Assembly: GCA_903813345.2 (NCBI GenBank)
Contig: CAIIXF020000006.1
Coordinates: forward strand, 5,628,989 to 5,692,988
Length of the DNA: 64,000 bases
Reading direction: 5' to 3'
From: Owenia fusiformis
Taxonomy: Eukaryota > Annelida > Polychaeta > Sabellida > Oweniidae
A program made the translations under genes and the position numbers. Positions within the stretch are counted from its first letter, which is position 1. Each line of letters starts with the position of its first letter. This document shows, piece after piece, positions 35,164 to 46,975 of this stretch. Below the pieces are notes generated by a model. That model had not been told where the DNA came from. It searched no databases and saw only the letters and a list, made by a program, of their open reading frames with translations.

Positions 35164-35943
35164 CAGGTATCCAAAAACAGGAAAAAAAGTAAAACAGGAA
35201 AAAAAGTTGATTAACTCGGTCAGTCCTGTTTATTCTGCCTTGAAATTTAAGAATTATTTAGTTCATTCCTGTGAAATTTGTTGCGAAAGTTTGATGGTAA
35301 TCTGCTTATTGAGTCAAAAACTACAGCGTTTCACAAAACATGCTCCAAGTGGGCACTTCTCTCTCTGCACAATTAAATCCAGCTTTGTTGATATGACACA
35401 TATTTCTTTTTGAATGGACAAGTTGATTTCAACAATCTCCTTATGAAGTATAACAGCATCTATTGCATTCTGAAAAATGCATTGCCTGGGTGGCAATAAG
35501 CAAATATGGAATCATTGGCCCCTATTGAATATAAGATGACTGGCTTAGGCAATGCTTTGGTAGTCAGCTTCACAAAACGCAAATCATGGGCAACTTATTC
35601 ACCAGATCCCCAAGATATTTATCTGTAGGGATATCTCAAAGACAATGTGTATGCTGACTGACAATTGCTGATCTCAGGAGGGCAATAACTACCCAAATTT
35701 GTGCCTTCCATGTTGATGTCTGTGTAGGAGTGTCATCAACAGCTTCATTCGCCAGATTAGGAGAGGTGCCCATTTTGAGAATGTTTTGTAAAGAACTGTA
35801 GTTTCCGACTCAATAGGTAGATTATCATCAAACTTTCAAAACAAAATCTATATTGAATGAACAAAATAATTCTGAAATTTCAAGGCAGAATATGCAAAAT
35901 TGACCGAGTTATTATTTTCTTACTCCTGTTTTTGGATTCCCTG
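35164..35943. mobile_element. Inverted-repeat element, about 780 bp, in Vav intron 2
   Basis: The left end caggtatccaaaaacaggaa is mirrored by ctcctgtttttggattccct at the right. Further mirrored blocks (taactcggtcagtcctg / gaccgagtta; ctgccttgaaattt / aaatttcaaggcag; aactacagcg / gaactgtagtt) show long, diverged arms. The 101-residue plus ORF inside is incidental. Confidence 0.75.
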
Positions 35944-36069
35944 TAGAATGGCTAGACTTGTTTTGAAACCAGGAAATTGTTCACGTTGACTATTATTTTT
36001 GACATTATTATCAAGATGATCTGAATTGTTAGGTCGCCTAATTCTAAAAACAATGTAGTATTATCTTAC

Positions 36070-36285
36070 AGGAAAGTAGATGATTTCAAAATGGCTGTCA
36101 TTTTCTGTAAAAGAACATTATCTTTGATAACTCAAATACCAGTGGACGGATTTGGTTCAGATTTTATATGCTGATACCTAGAGTCAAAGGAGATCTGTTC
36201 AAGGAAAATTTTTCAAAATGGCCACTATTCATCAAAACATGTTTTGTTCATTGGGATTTTTTCCATGGTTTTGCTGTTTTGAGTA
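36070..36285 (-). mobile_element. Fragment of the aactag...gggataataa dispersed family
   Basis: The internal motif ctcaaataccagtggacgga and the end catcaaaacatgttttgttc attgggat match the copies at 37740-38137 and 55176-57493. The terminal gctgtttt is degenerate. Confidence 0.6.
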
Positions 36286-36289
36286 GAGA

Positions 36290-36450
36290 ATAATCTTTAT
36301 CTTATTCAGGGGAATATGATATAGCTTCTTTAGGGGAATGTGGTATATCTTCTCCTTTCGGGTATTATGGTTTATCTTCTGATGGAGAATATGGTTTATC
36401 TTCTCCTTTTGAGGAATATGGTATATCTTCTCCTTTTGAAGAATATCATT
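36290..36450. repeat. Degenerate 27- to 30-bp repeat, about six units
   Basis: Units contain gaatatggtatatcttctcc + ttttgag, which explains the 86-residue minus-strand ORF. Confidence 0.75.
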
Positions 36451-36724
36451 TTTTTCGCATGTTATTTGCATTCTGGGATTTGGTCTCTGCAAAGATAGTC
36501 ACTTAGATAGTCACTGTCGTGTAGACTTCTGCAAGCTTGTGTCTTTCGATTTGATTTCTTAGTAAAATATATCTGATTTCCGATGAATTGTTATCAGAAT
36601 TGCCAGCGGTCTGTGATCATATTGAGGCCATCAGACATACGGTCTGAGAGCAAGGTGGGTTTATGGGACCAGGCAACAATTTGACGGACATTGTCCGCCT
36701 GTCCGACGTTAAAGAAAAACACTG

Positions 36725-37180
36725 GGTGGTCTTCCAGATAAATGTTTCCAGCCAAACTGTTTCAGGGATTCATCTGAAATTTTCAGGGATGTTTCTACCA
36801 AGGAAAGTTTAGAACTGATTAGTTTTTGGGCATTTTGGGTAAATGTTGTTTTGTTCTTAAATCTTGTCAGTCCAGGAGTCTACAGGTTTCCAGCCAAACT
36901 GTTTCAGTGATTCATCTGAAGTTTTCAGGGATGTATCTACCTATGAAAGTCTAATTAGTTTTTGGGGATTCTGAATAAATGTTAAAGAGGCCAGTTTGGA
37001 TTTTCCATCCTAAAAGTTTGTCAATCGAGGAGTCTACAGGTTTCAAGCCAAACCCTTTTATGAATTCATCTGAAAATCTTAGGGATGCTTCTGCTTATGA
37101 CAGGTTAGAACTGATTATTTTTCGGGCAGTCTGGGTAAAAGTAAGGGTGGCCATTTTGAATTTTCCATCACAAAAACTGT
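36725..37180. repeat. Roughly 145-bp tandem repeat, three copies
   Basis: Blocks starting ccagccaaactgtttcaggg recur near 36748, 36890 and 37045, with gattcatctgaaattttcag and ttagtttttgggcatt, at moderate divergence. Confidence 0.8.
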
Positions 37181-37739
37181 ATTCTATTTAAGGGTGTGAT
37201 TCTGTTCGCTCTGTGTTTTGTTCACGTTGCTTGCAATTTTGTCATCCCCATATAGATCTGATTCTGCATTTAACAAGTTGCTATATAAACATTCACTGTA
37301 AGTTAAAAACTTAAATTCATTATAGAATTTTGCATGTGTGAATAAACCTTCACTATTAATAAATGAAACTGTTGAAACAAAATTCAAAAAGATCATTTAG
37401 AGTACATTTGTTATGACAAACTAAAATCCCAACACATTTCATCTTCCTGGTTGAACCACATATAGTGTTGGAATTTTGTGGTCATGGGGTAGGCCAATGT
37501 TGTACTTGATGTCATATAAAACATAAAAATGTGTGTGTCAACATGACCTATAAGCAGATAAGTATTACAGCTACTAGTCAAGCTTTCATCTTATAGTACA
37601 GTAAAACCTGTATTTGTAAACACGTCTCGAATCTAAACTCTTCTAAATGTGAAACAATTGCCGATCTAAACACTTAATATTTGGATTAAAGGTCAAACCT
37701 TGCTATGTCATTCTCATTCTATGTCATTCTCATTTCTCA

Positions 37740-38137
37740 AAATTCCCTTTGATAGGATTATTACATATGATTTGATAGTCGATGGGTGTAGGACCTCTAC
37801 TCAAGAAGGACTTTTCAAAATGGCCGCTAAATTCAAAAATGATTCAATATATTCTTTGATAACTCTAATACTAGTGGATGGATTTGGTTCAAATTTTATA
37901 TGCTGTTGCCTGGTTACAAAAGAGCCTTGCTCAAGAAGACAGTTTCAAGATGGTCGCCATATTTCAAAATGGCGGCCATTTTTGTAAAAAAACATTATCT
38001 AAAGATGACAGCTGAATTCTTCGATAATTGAAATACCAGTGGATGGATTTGCCTCAAAATTTATATGGCCGGTATTTATCAAAACATGTTTTGTTCAGTG
38101 GGATTTGCTACTCCGTGGAGTTGCTGTTTTTCTAGTT
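37740..38137 (-). mobile_element. Dispersed family copy (aactag... family), inverted
   Basis: It contains aataccagtggatggatttg twice and ends ggatttgctactccgtggag, ttgctgtttttctagtt, the reverse of the start seen at 10837. Confidence 0.7.
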
Positions 38138-38328
38138 TAAAAGAGGTTTGACATTTAACATATGTATTCAAGCATAAGTTACATCAAATATTTTTAAATT
38201 ATTCATGAATAAGCAGCCTTTGTTTATACACCAAACCTATCCATACTTTTTTCCATGATTCGAATGAGCATGTCTTATTCCTTGTATATTCATATAACGG
38301 AGGAAAACTCCTTTGAATCTTCTACATT

Positions 38329-38451
38329 ACTGGCAGATCCAGAAACTGACAAGGGGGCCAAATTTCAATCTGGGAAAAAATGTCTGCACTTACAAAATTT
38401 TTGGGTCCCTAAATCCCAAGATTTGGCCCACCCTGGATCCGCCGGTGTACA
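38329..38451. mobile_element. Degenerate hAT-like MITE fragment
   Basis: The left ctggcagatccag and right ctggatccgccggtgtacag form a weak inverted pair of the CAGTGGCGGATCCAGG type typical of hAT nonautonomous elements. No target duplication was recognised. Confidence 0.45.
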
Positions 38452-38724
38452 GTATAGGTCAGGGTCACCAGAAACATTTTATCAAACCAGGATAAAAATG
38501 TAAAACTTGAAAATTACTGTCAAGCACTGATCACAGTTGATTGGGAGCAAACTATATACTTTGCTAAGTATTCACACTTAATTAATTTGTATTTTTGAAA
38601 CCTGGTAATATAGTCTTTACTTAATACCTTATAATGGTACACAATGATTATTTTGATTTACTTTACATATGTTTGTATATAGTTTCATTGAACAACAATA
38701 CAAGAGGCGAGTAATGAAAAAATC

Positions 38725-39215
38725 TTAAGACCCACACTGATATGCTATGAAAAATCATGGTTGTTAATCTTATGTTGTAAGAGGGAGGGTAATATGGCTA
38801 TGATATGAAGAATCAGGGTTGTTAATCTTATGTTGTAAGAGGGAGGGTAATATGGCTATGATATGAAGAATCAGGGTTGTTAATCTTATGTTGTAAGAGG
38901 GAGGGTAATATGGCTATGATATGAAGAATCAGGGTTGTTAATCTTATGTTGTAAGAGGGAGGGTAATATGGCTATGATATGAAGAATCAGGGTTGTTAAT
39001 CTTATGTTGTAAGAGGGAGGGTCATATGCCTATGATATGAAGAATCAGGGTTGTTAATCTGGCATGGTAAGAGGGTATTGTGAATATGCTATGGAGGACA
39101 GGGGTTGTTAATCTGATGTTTTGAGAGGGAGGGTATTATGGCTTTCCTATGAGGATTCAGGGTGGTTAATTTGATATAGTAACAGGGTAGTATGGCTTCT
39201 CTGTGAGGATTCGGG
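38725..39215. repeat. 58-bp minisatellite, about eight units
   Basis: Units: gctatgatatgaagaatcag, ggttgttaatcttatgttgt, aagagggagggtaatatg. The first five units are near identical, the last three diverged. Confidence 0.93.
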
Positions 39216-39299
39216 GCTCTTAATCTATTCTTTGGAAACTGAAACAAGGAAGGAATTAGAAGAATTGCTTTTGAAAACAACATAATATTGTTTACTTCA

Positions 39300-39630
39300 G
39301 ATTAAAATATTTTATTGTTTAGTTGTCTAGACCATGTAGAGGTACTCACTAATGCTTTATAAGCTTCTCATTTCAATATTTTATTATTTAATTGTCTAGA
39401 CCATGTAGAGGTAGTTACTTGCTTCAAAAAGGCTCATATTCAAAAATACACATTCTTATTTCAATATTTTATTATTTAATTGTCTAGACCACGTAGAGGT
39501 AGTTACTTGCTTCAAAAAGGCTCATATTTAAAAATACACTTTCTCATTTCAATATTTTATTATTTAATTGTCTAGACCACGTAGAGGTAGTTACTTGCTT
39601 CAAAAAGGCTCATATTAAAAAAGACACTTT
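39300..39630. repeat. 88-bp tandem repeat, about four units
   Basis: Units: atttcaatattttattattt, aattgtctagaccatgtaga, ggtagttacttgcttcaaaa, aggctcatatt. It lies in Vav intron 2 upstream of exon 3. Confidence 0.9.
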
Positions 39631-39918
39631 GTAACAATGCTCACTTCTATTATTCTATGTTTTCTCTAAAATGATATAGGTGTAACCTGTTCCCCTAGTA
39701 GAGGGGAGCGGGAGGAGGGTTCTTCTTGCCTGCGAGGTAAAGGGAGTGAAATTCCAGTGAGAGGGACCTTTTTCTTATTCTTAAATTGTGCAACAATAGA
39801 GAATTGCTTAATGCTTATGCTATCATATTGTACAGTAGATTGTACTCTAGAATGAAGTGTTTTTTAATATAGATTTCTTAAGTATTTTTCTCTAAAGTGT
39901 TCTCTATTTTTATTCCAG

Positions 39919-39974
39919 GTCATTCACACACTTTCCAAGCTCTCCAAACTCCCAGAATCCACACGTATAGCGAG
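39919..39974 (+). CDS. Vav: Vav exon 3: end of the CH domain
   Basis: Between ttattccag and GCGAG|gtaaaa. The peptide VIHTLSKLSKLPESTRIA matches the Vav VI(Y/H)TLSxLS motif that closes the CH domain. It enters in phase 0 and leaves two bases (AG). Confidence 0.9.
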
Positions 39975-40784
39975 GTAAAACTTCTTACTTAAAATATATT
40001 ATGTAATATTAATGTTATATTTCATGCTTCAATGGAATAACTCATAATTTAGAATCTATTCACATAAGGAATTATTTGATTCCCAAGTGTATATTTTGTT
40101 ATTTCGTTAAAATGAGGATTGGAATTTAGTTATTACCATGGTAATCTAAAAATGTGATGATGAATTAGCTGTTGGAAAAGATTTATTGTTGGAAGTTTAC
40201 TTCAATTGACAATGTTACATTTACTGCTCTGTTTTGAGAACTAACAATTTATCATTTATAAGGCTAGACAATTCAGAATATTTATGTAGCAGTATTAATT
40301 GCTAAAAAAGCAATTATTACATTGTTTGTATTAATCAGACCATTACTGAATTGTGCCAGTTTTCATGAATTCCATTTTATGAAATTCTCAGTCTACAATA
40401 ATTTATCTGGTAAAAGGAGCTGCTTGTAAAATGCTGCTTTTTAAATGCTTATTATATGTAAGTAAATGGTCACATAACATACCTTTTTTGTGTCATTGTT
40501 AGTTCTCTTTATATATAATCTAAAATAGACTAGTCCTAAATTCCCAAACTGATTTTGCATGGAGATAAACCTAAATGCATCTGAGAATTTTGATGTGACA
40601 GAACATATTGTTTCATCAGTGATGAATGACTTCAGTGATCATGAATGATATCAGTAATGAATGACATGCATATCCTTAAAATATACAGTAGTACCATAGT
40701 ATAGGATTTTTATTTTGCATCAAGTTGGAGTGTATGATTGGTTTTCAAATGATAATCAGAAAATGCATGCTCCTTGGTTTTCAG

Positions 40785-40859
40785 TGGATTTTCTCTACGA
40801 CGTAAAGAACGAAAAAATGCTGATGATGAAGAATATTTTGGTTTGGAAGAAAGAGCGAC
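40785..40859 (+). CDS. Vav: Vav exon 4: first regulatory tyrosine
   Basis: Between ttggttttcag and GCGAC|gtaagt. With AG from exon 3 it reads S-GFSLRRKERKNADDEEYFGL-EERA. Tyr145 of the spliced protein in DDEEYFGL corresponds to human VAV1 Tyr142 (DEDIYSGL), the first of three acidic-region tyrosines whose phosphorylation relieves autoinhibition. It leaves AC for the next exon. A second frame is also open across the exon, but the phase excludes it. Confidence 0.88.
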
Positions 40860-40964
40860 GTAAGTTGTGTCCTAATTTGGACATCTGACAAGAGCTGGTC
40901 TTTTCGAGAAAACACTGATGGTTATAACCAAGAAATCAAACAATATAGACCCAAACCCTAAACT

Positions 40965-42540
40965 CTCTTGCAATACACTATTGACTTCTCCCTTCCCTTC
41001 CACACTGCTGTAGTAATGTAAAAGCACTACACTGTTGACTTCTCCCTTCCCTTTCACACTGCTGTAGTAATGTAAAAGCACTACACTGTTGATTACCCCC
41101 CTCCACTTCCTAGGTAATAATTTAAAAGCACTACACTATTGACTTCTCCCTTCCCTTCCACACTGCTGTAGTAATGTAAAAGGACTACGCTATTGATTTC
41201 CCCCTTCCCTCCACACCACAGTATTAATGTAAATGGACTACACTATTAATTTCCCCCTTCCCTCCACACCACAGTATTAATGTAAATGGACTACACTATT
41301 GATTTCCCCCTTCCCTCCACACCACAGTATTAATGTAAATGACTACAGTATTAATTTCCCCCTTCCCTCCACACCACAGTATTAATGTAAATGGACTACA
41401 CTATTGACTTCTCCCTTCCCTCCACACCACAGTATTAATGTAAATGGACTACACTATTGATTTCCCCCTTCCCTCCACACCACAGTATTAATGTTAATGA
41501 CTACAGTATTAATTTCCCCCTTCCCTCCACACCACAGTATTAATGTAAATGGACTACACTATTGACTTCTCCCTTCCCTCCACACCACCACAGTATTAAT
41601 GTAAATGGACTACACTATTGATTTCCCCCTTCCCTCCACACCACAGTATTAATGTAAATGACTACAGTATTAATTTCCCCCTTCCCTCCACACCACAGTA
41701 TTAATGTAAATGGACTACACTATTGATTTCCCCCTTCCCTCCACACCACAGTATTAATGTAAATGACTACAGTATTAATTTCCCCCTTCCCTCCACACCA
41801 CAGTATTAATGTAAAAGCACTACACTGTTGATTTCCCCCATCCCTTTCACACCACAGTATTACTATAAAGTACTACACTATTGATTACCCCCCTCTACTT
41901 CCTGAGCAATAATGTAAAAGCACTACACTATTAATTTTCTCTTCCCTTCCAAGTAGCAGTATTAATGTAAATGACTACACTATTGATTTCCCCCTTCCCT
42001 CCACACCACAGTATTAATGTAAATGACTACAGTATTAATTTCCCCCTTCCCTCCACACCACAGTATTAATGTAAAAGCACTACACTGTTGATTTCCCCCA
42101 TCCCTTTCACACCGCAGTATTACTATAAAGTACTACACTATTGATTACCCCCCTCTACTTCCTGAGCAATAATGTAAAAGCACTACACTATTAATTTTCT
42201 CTTCCCTTCCAAGTAGCAGTATTAATGTAAATGACTACACTATTGACTTCTCCCTTCCCTTCCACACCACAGTATTAATGTAAAAGCACTACACTATTAA
42301 TTTTCTCTTCCCTTCCAAGTAGCAGTATTAATGTAAATGGACTACACTATTGACTTCTCCCTTCCCTTCCACACCACAGTATTAATGTAAATGAACTACG
42401 CTATTGATTTCCCCCTTCCCTCCACACCACAGTATTAATGTAAATTGACTACAGTATTAATTTCCCCCTTCCCTTCCACACCACAGTATTAATGTTAAAG
42501 GACTATTGTATTGATTTCCCCCTTTCCTTCCATACCCAGT
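40965..42540. repeat. About 53-bp pyrimidine-rich minisatellite, about 28 units, in Vav intron 4
   Basis: Units combine cccccttccctccacaccac, agtattaatgtaaatgga and ctacactattgattt. The start (to about 41160) uses an older variant (ccttcccttccacactgctg). Each unit resembles a 3' splice site (pyrimidine tract then cacag). Confidence 0.93.
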
Positions 42541-45282
42541 AGTAATGTAATACTTTCTTGGTTAAAAAAAATGTAAAAAATTCAGCATGTTTTTTACTTT
42601 CTGTTATTTTCATTTCCTGTTATTAGTACCCCAAGAGAATCTGAATTGTCCTCCAAGGAATGTTTATATAAATGTCTGACTTGTCTGTTCTGTTCTGTTC
42701 ATTGCATTTAATTTGATTATTATAAGACTGCCTTCATGAAATTACACTTGAAAATGGTTTTGTTTGATTAACTTATGAGTTTGCTGAAGTGTGTTCAAAT
42801 TGTTATGAACCTTGTCATTTCTAATATTAATTTGCAATTTGTGTTTCTTGCAAAGGAGAATTTGTTACTGTTCATTTGAGTTTTTTATTTGTTGTCAATA
42901 GAGGTTCTTCCATAGAGTTTTGAAATCCCGTTCAAGTCTCATTTTAATGAGATTTTAGGAGATCTGCATTTTTGACCACTAAAAACCAAGGGCGTTACAA
43001 TACCCGGGAATTTATCGGTTCGTGCAGTACTTGTTTGTGATAGCGCCCTCTGTAGGTCACTGTGCTTATAGCCTACAGTAATACGGGGTAGGATATCGGG
43101 AATTCGGTCAGTTTCTATCCGTCGATTTCGCTATGAATTGAAGCAAGTGTGACCACTTTATCCACTTGATAATTGATAATTTGATAATTGATTAAATCTT
43201 TAAACAAAATCGATAAATACGTTATACACTTCCTATCTCCTTAGAAATTAGCATGTATTTATGGATTGTGTTTTCGAACAAGGCTCGACCCACACCAATA
43301 GGGAAATCCTTATGCTAATTAGTATGACGTCATATTTTCCTGGGGAATCCTAGATTTCAAAGCCTCAGTCTGTTATTGTGTCAAATGTAAACGCTCTTTT
43401 GCAGACAGAAAATTGACAGATTAGCTTTTAACGTTCAGCTTTGATGTTTAAATATTCTGTATTTCTACCGGACTTCTTGCTGAATATCATATAATGTTAT
43501 AACTTGATTTGGACCATTGCCTGATTGATCATTCTGAAATTTTGATTGTGATTCATGATTGATTGGCAAGAAAAATAATTCCTATTGTTTTCCAGCGAAG
43601 TCAAAATGTTACAGCATGAGTTATAATGTCGAGTTTGCATCATGTTAAATTCTGCTAGTGATTAGAAGTCCATGCATAAGCATACACATAAGAGACAAAC
43701 ACACCCAGGCTCCAGGCCGTGGATGGAAATATAAAACTATTTAAGGCACAAACTGGTATTTAATAGACCGATATGTAGTGTCTGCCATGTATTGAAGGTA
43801 AACCAATCTGTATTATTAATGTTTCTTCTATCAATACATGGATTGTGCTCATTTTCAACGAAATGTCCTTAAGACAACAGCCCTGGGTCGCGCCTGAGAC
43901 CAAAAACTACTTCAAAAGCCCTTCCCTAATTATATTGGATAATCACATTTATGCGTGCGCGCGCAGCTCATCCACTGAACGAAACGCCACTTCCCGCTGA
44001 AATCACCGGGTATTGATCTTTCCCTTGCTAAAAACCAACATCTTCTTTTTGATGGCATATTGGAATTCTACGTTTATTTTCACAGTTATTTACCTTTGTT
44101 CAAATTTTCAAGTTTTCTGAAAAAGGTTGAGGTTAAATCCCCATTAACACAATATTGAAAAAGCTAAATAAAAGTATCCATTAACTCTTTTGAATTTCAA
44201 TGTTAAATCTACATGACAACAAGATCACATAGTTAAATGCATATTCAGTTTGACATGAATCCAAATGATAATATTTGAAAAAACAAGAATTTAAGTGATT
44301 TTCCGCAAGTTCTCTATATACTTGCAATTTGTATTCAAACCATACCCTCTCACACTGCCATCTATTACTCCTTCTCTATGTATCCATATTGAAAAAGGTC
44401 AATAAAGCATCTATTGAATGCTTGGCTAGCATGAGGTGATAGGAATTTTCAATTAGCTAAGGCTTGGTGTGTTATGGGAAAGTGAGATGCTTTTAGAATT
44501 ATGTCACTATGTCTTTTATCAAGAGTCTTATACCATATTCTCTCTAAATAGGGCACATTCCAAAAGAGACCAGATATGATTGATATGTAAATTGTATCAG
44601 TGATTTCCACCTATGAACCGTCATTTTTTCTCTAATGTTTTTCTATATTTGCAGTCTTTAGAATCTCTTATTATTTCATTATTTTCAATTTTAATTTTTG
44701 GAATGCACTTTTAGAAGCAATCTCACCTTCTCATAACCAAGATTAATCTTGCTAAATGAGAATTTGGTGAGTACCTCCTATTTAAATAAATTACTAGCGC
44801 ATGTAGAACTGTAGGTACAATCAATCAAAATTGCATGCTGAATGTTTCATTAACTGGCACAATTTCTTCCAAAATGCATGTGGTACAATGAATCCTGGGT
44901 CCTTCCCCCCTCTGGTCAGTGCACGCCCTCTAGTTAAAAGCGGTTTACTTTCAGTGGGTTTCCTCCAAGAGACCAGCCTCTTATGCAGGTTGAAAATGAC
45001 TACTATAATTTAGCTGATATTGCTAGGTAGGACAACACTGTTGCTCATTTTTGAAACACAAATCAGGAGATTCTTATTATTATACAGGATTTCCTGTGGT
45101 ATCAGATGTCTAAAACTTTAAATTGAGTTTAAAGACTTCGATCCATTATAAAAAAAGAATTAGATAATTAAATAGAGCTGTTCAATGAAGGAATGAGCAA
45201 CATTGTGCAAAAAAGTTATATTAAGTAATAATTATATTAACTGCCAAGTACAATAACATAAGAAAGTCAGTAACATCACACC
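42541..45282. other. Vav intron 4, noncoding
   Basis: No exon was recognised. A GC-richer patch with tgcgtgcgcgcgcagc lies near 43953. The short 60-residue ORF at 44831-45013 has no visible domain. Confidence 0.4.
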
Positions 45283-45796
45283 AGAATAGCCTGACTACGG
45301 TAAAGTCAGATACCATTGTCACAAATGGCGGACATAACTGTCGCTTCAACTGTTTAATCACCTGGTCCTCATTTTATGGGATTTTATCGTCGTAAATTCT
45401 GTGCATGCATTAAGCTCTTGTGATAATGTATCATATGAAATCCGATTTTCGATCAAATTGGGTCGTGAATCGCCACAATATAGCGTCTTTGATATCATCA
45501 ATGACAACGGAATCTGAATTTGAGTAATTTAGAAAGACAACGGCATATGGTAATTACAGTGTCCGTTGTCCCATATCTCATTTTGATCAGTTAAATTGAA
45601 GACTTTATTTCGATGGTAGAACATATTATTAACTGTACAATGAGTATTAAGACACTTTGATTGATTGATGTTCCAAATTAATATAGTGTAGGTGCTCTAT
45701 AAAACAGACAGTTCATAAAAATCTAATTGAAGCGACGGTTATGTCCGCCATTTGTGACAACGGTATCTGACTGACTTTACCGTTGTCCGGCTATTC
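45283..45796. mobile_element. 514-bp MITE in Vav intron 4
   Basis: The left GAATAGCCtgactacggtaa then agtcagataccattgtcaca then aatggcggacataactgtcg is mirrored at the right (cgacggttatgtccgccatt ... ccgttgtccggctattc). The TIRs are about 65 bp with small indels. The interior is AT-rich and noncoding. Confidence 0.85.
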
Positions 45797-45904
45797 ATAG
45801 TCTCACATCAAGTCCACTCACCCCACCTTGTCAGAAGATGGGTAAGAGATATAGGGAGTGCGGGAGTATATAAGAACTTTATGAGAGACTAATAATCAAT
45901 ATTA

Positions 45905-46085
45905 CAGAACATGTATATCAGAACACCTCTCTAATCTGAACACCTCTCAATTTGAACACTTTTCTGGTCCCATTTTTTCTAATCTTCCATATTATCATTT
46001 AGAAACCTTGAAAGGTGAACACCTGTCAATCTGAATACTTTTTCTGGTCCTTGTGGTGTTCATATTAGACAGGTTTTAGTGTGAG
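45905..46085. mobile_element. Pogo/Tigger-like MITE fragment related to the 50-bp satellite
   Basis: Contains ctaatctgaacacctctcaa, gaaaggtgaacacctgtcaa and the terminal agacaggttttagtgtga, the building blocks of the array at 32239-34578 in single-copy form. Confidence 0.6.
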
Positions 46086-46806
46086 GATATAGATATTTTC
46101 TGGAAAGGTACTTCCCATTGGAATATATTGATGAGCCAATATTTATGCTGTCTGCTGATTATGACTATTATGTGTTTTGGGATTTCTCACAGCCAATCTC
46201 AGAGTAAGTCTATGTGAGAAGGATGGATCATTGAAAATTGTAGAAATGTTCTCTTAAGTTATGAACTATTTTCGAAAAAAGAAACTCCTCAAATAAAAGA
46301 GACCAGTTTATTGCATATTAAACTAATAAATCTCAAATATACAAATGTCTTTTGTGTGCAGTAACAGTATAAATATTTTTTTTCCTATATTTTCTTTAGG
46401 TTTTATTGACAAAAATAAAACATTTAAATTGACTTTAGACAAGAATCATTAAATTGTGATTCAACAGTAACAGGCAATAAGTGTAGCAATCAGGATATAT
46501 CTGTGAATCATAAAAGCAGTGTTTCTGACATAGGGGTCTCTCAAAGAGAATGGGACTAATGAAAATGTGTTTTTCCTACAGAGTTACTCGTCTAAGAAGG
46601 CTGGTCATCTCAGAAGTTGAGGGATTTGCTGTATAACCTTCTTTTTATTATTTTCTAGAGATAAGGCATTGAGTATTGACCACCCTGTAGATTCTTGACC
46701 ACCCTGTAGATTCTTGAACACCCTGTAGATGATTGATTGGCCATATGGTTATGTGACATATAACAGGCTCTAGTAATCCATATTAATCTCATATTTTCAT
46801 TGACAG

Positions 46807-46907
46807 TGAGTTACCTGAGGATGATATATGACCCTGTCTACCAAAATGATGAGGAAGATGACATCTACGAAGACCTGTGCTCAGTAAAAGCAAGAAGACT
46901 AAGCCAG
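46807..46907 (+). pseudogene. Second Vav acidic-region exon, 2 nt short (frameshifted duplicate)
   Basis: Between cattgacag and AGCCAG|gtagaa. Entering with AC from exon 4 it reads T-ELPEDDI then TGA. Two bases out of frame it continues YDPVYQNDEEDDIYEDLCSV. Together these match the Vav acidic region and the intact exon at 49898-50024, including the second and third regulatory tyrosines. The exon is 101 nt. Two more bases in the ATATAT tract would give phase 2 in and 0 out, exactly like its sibling. It is either a decaying duplicate, a nonsense-carrying regulated exon, or an assembly indel. Alternative acceptors 4 or 13 nt downstream would restore the frame but are weak. Confidence 0.8.
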
Positions 46908-46945
46908 GTAGAACAGACAAGAACATAATATGCAATACATATTTC

Positions 46946-46975
46946 CTACTCTCTCTTTCTTTCTCTCTCTCTCTG
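46946..46975. repeat. CT-rich microsatellite
   Basis: ctctctctttctttctctct continuing with CT repeats, just after the donor of the exon at 46807-46907. Confidence 0.85.

Noticed and set aside
46807-46840. Downstream acceptors (gtgag at 46810, ctgag at 46819) that would restore the frame of the duplicate exon
   Set aside because: Both are poor acceptors with no pyrimidine tract of their own. The sibling exon starts at the cognate TGAG, so a 2-nt loss is simpler.
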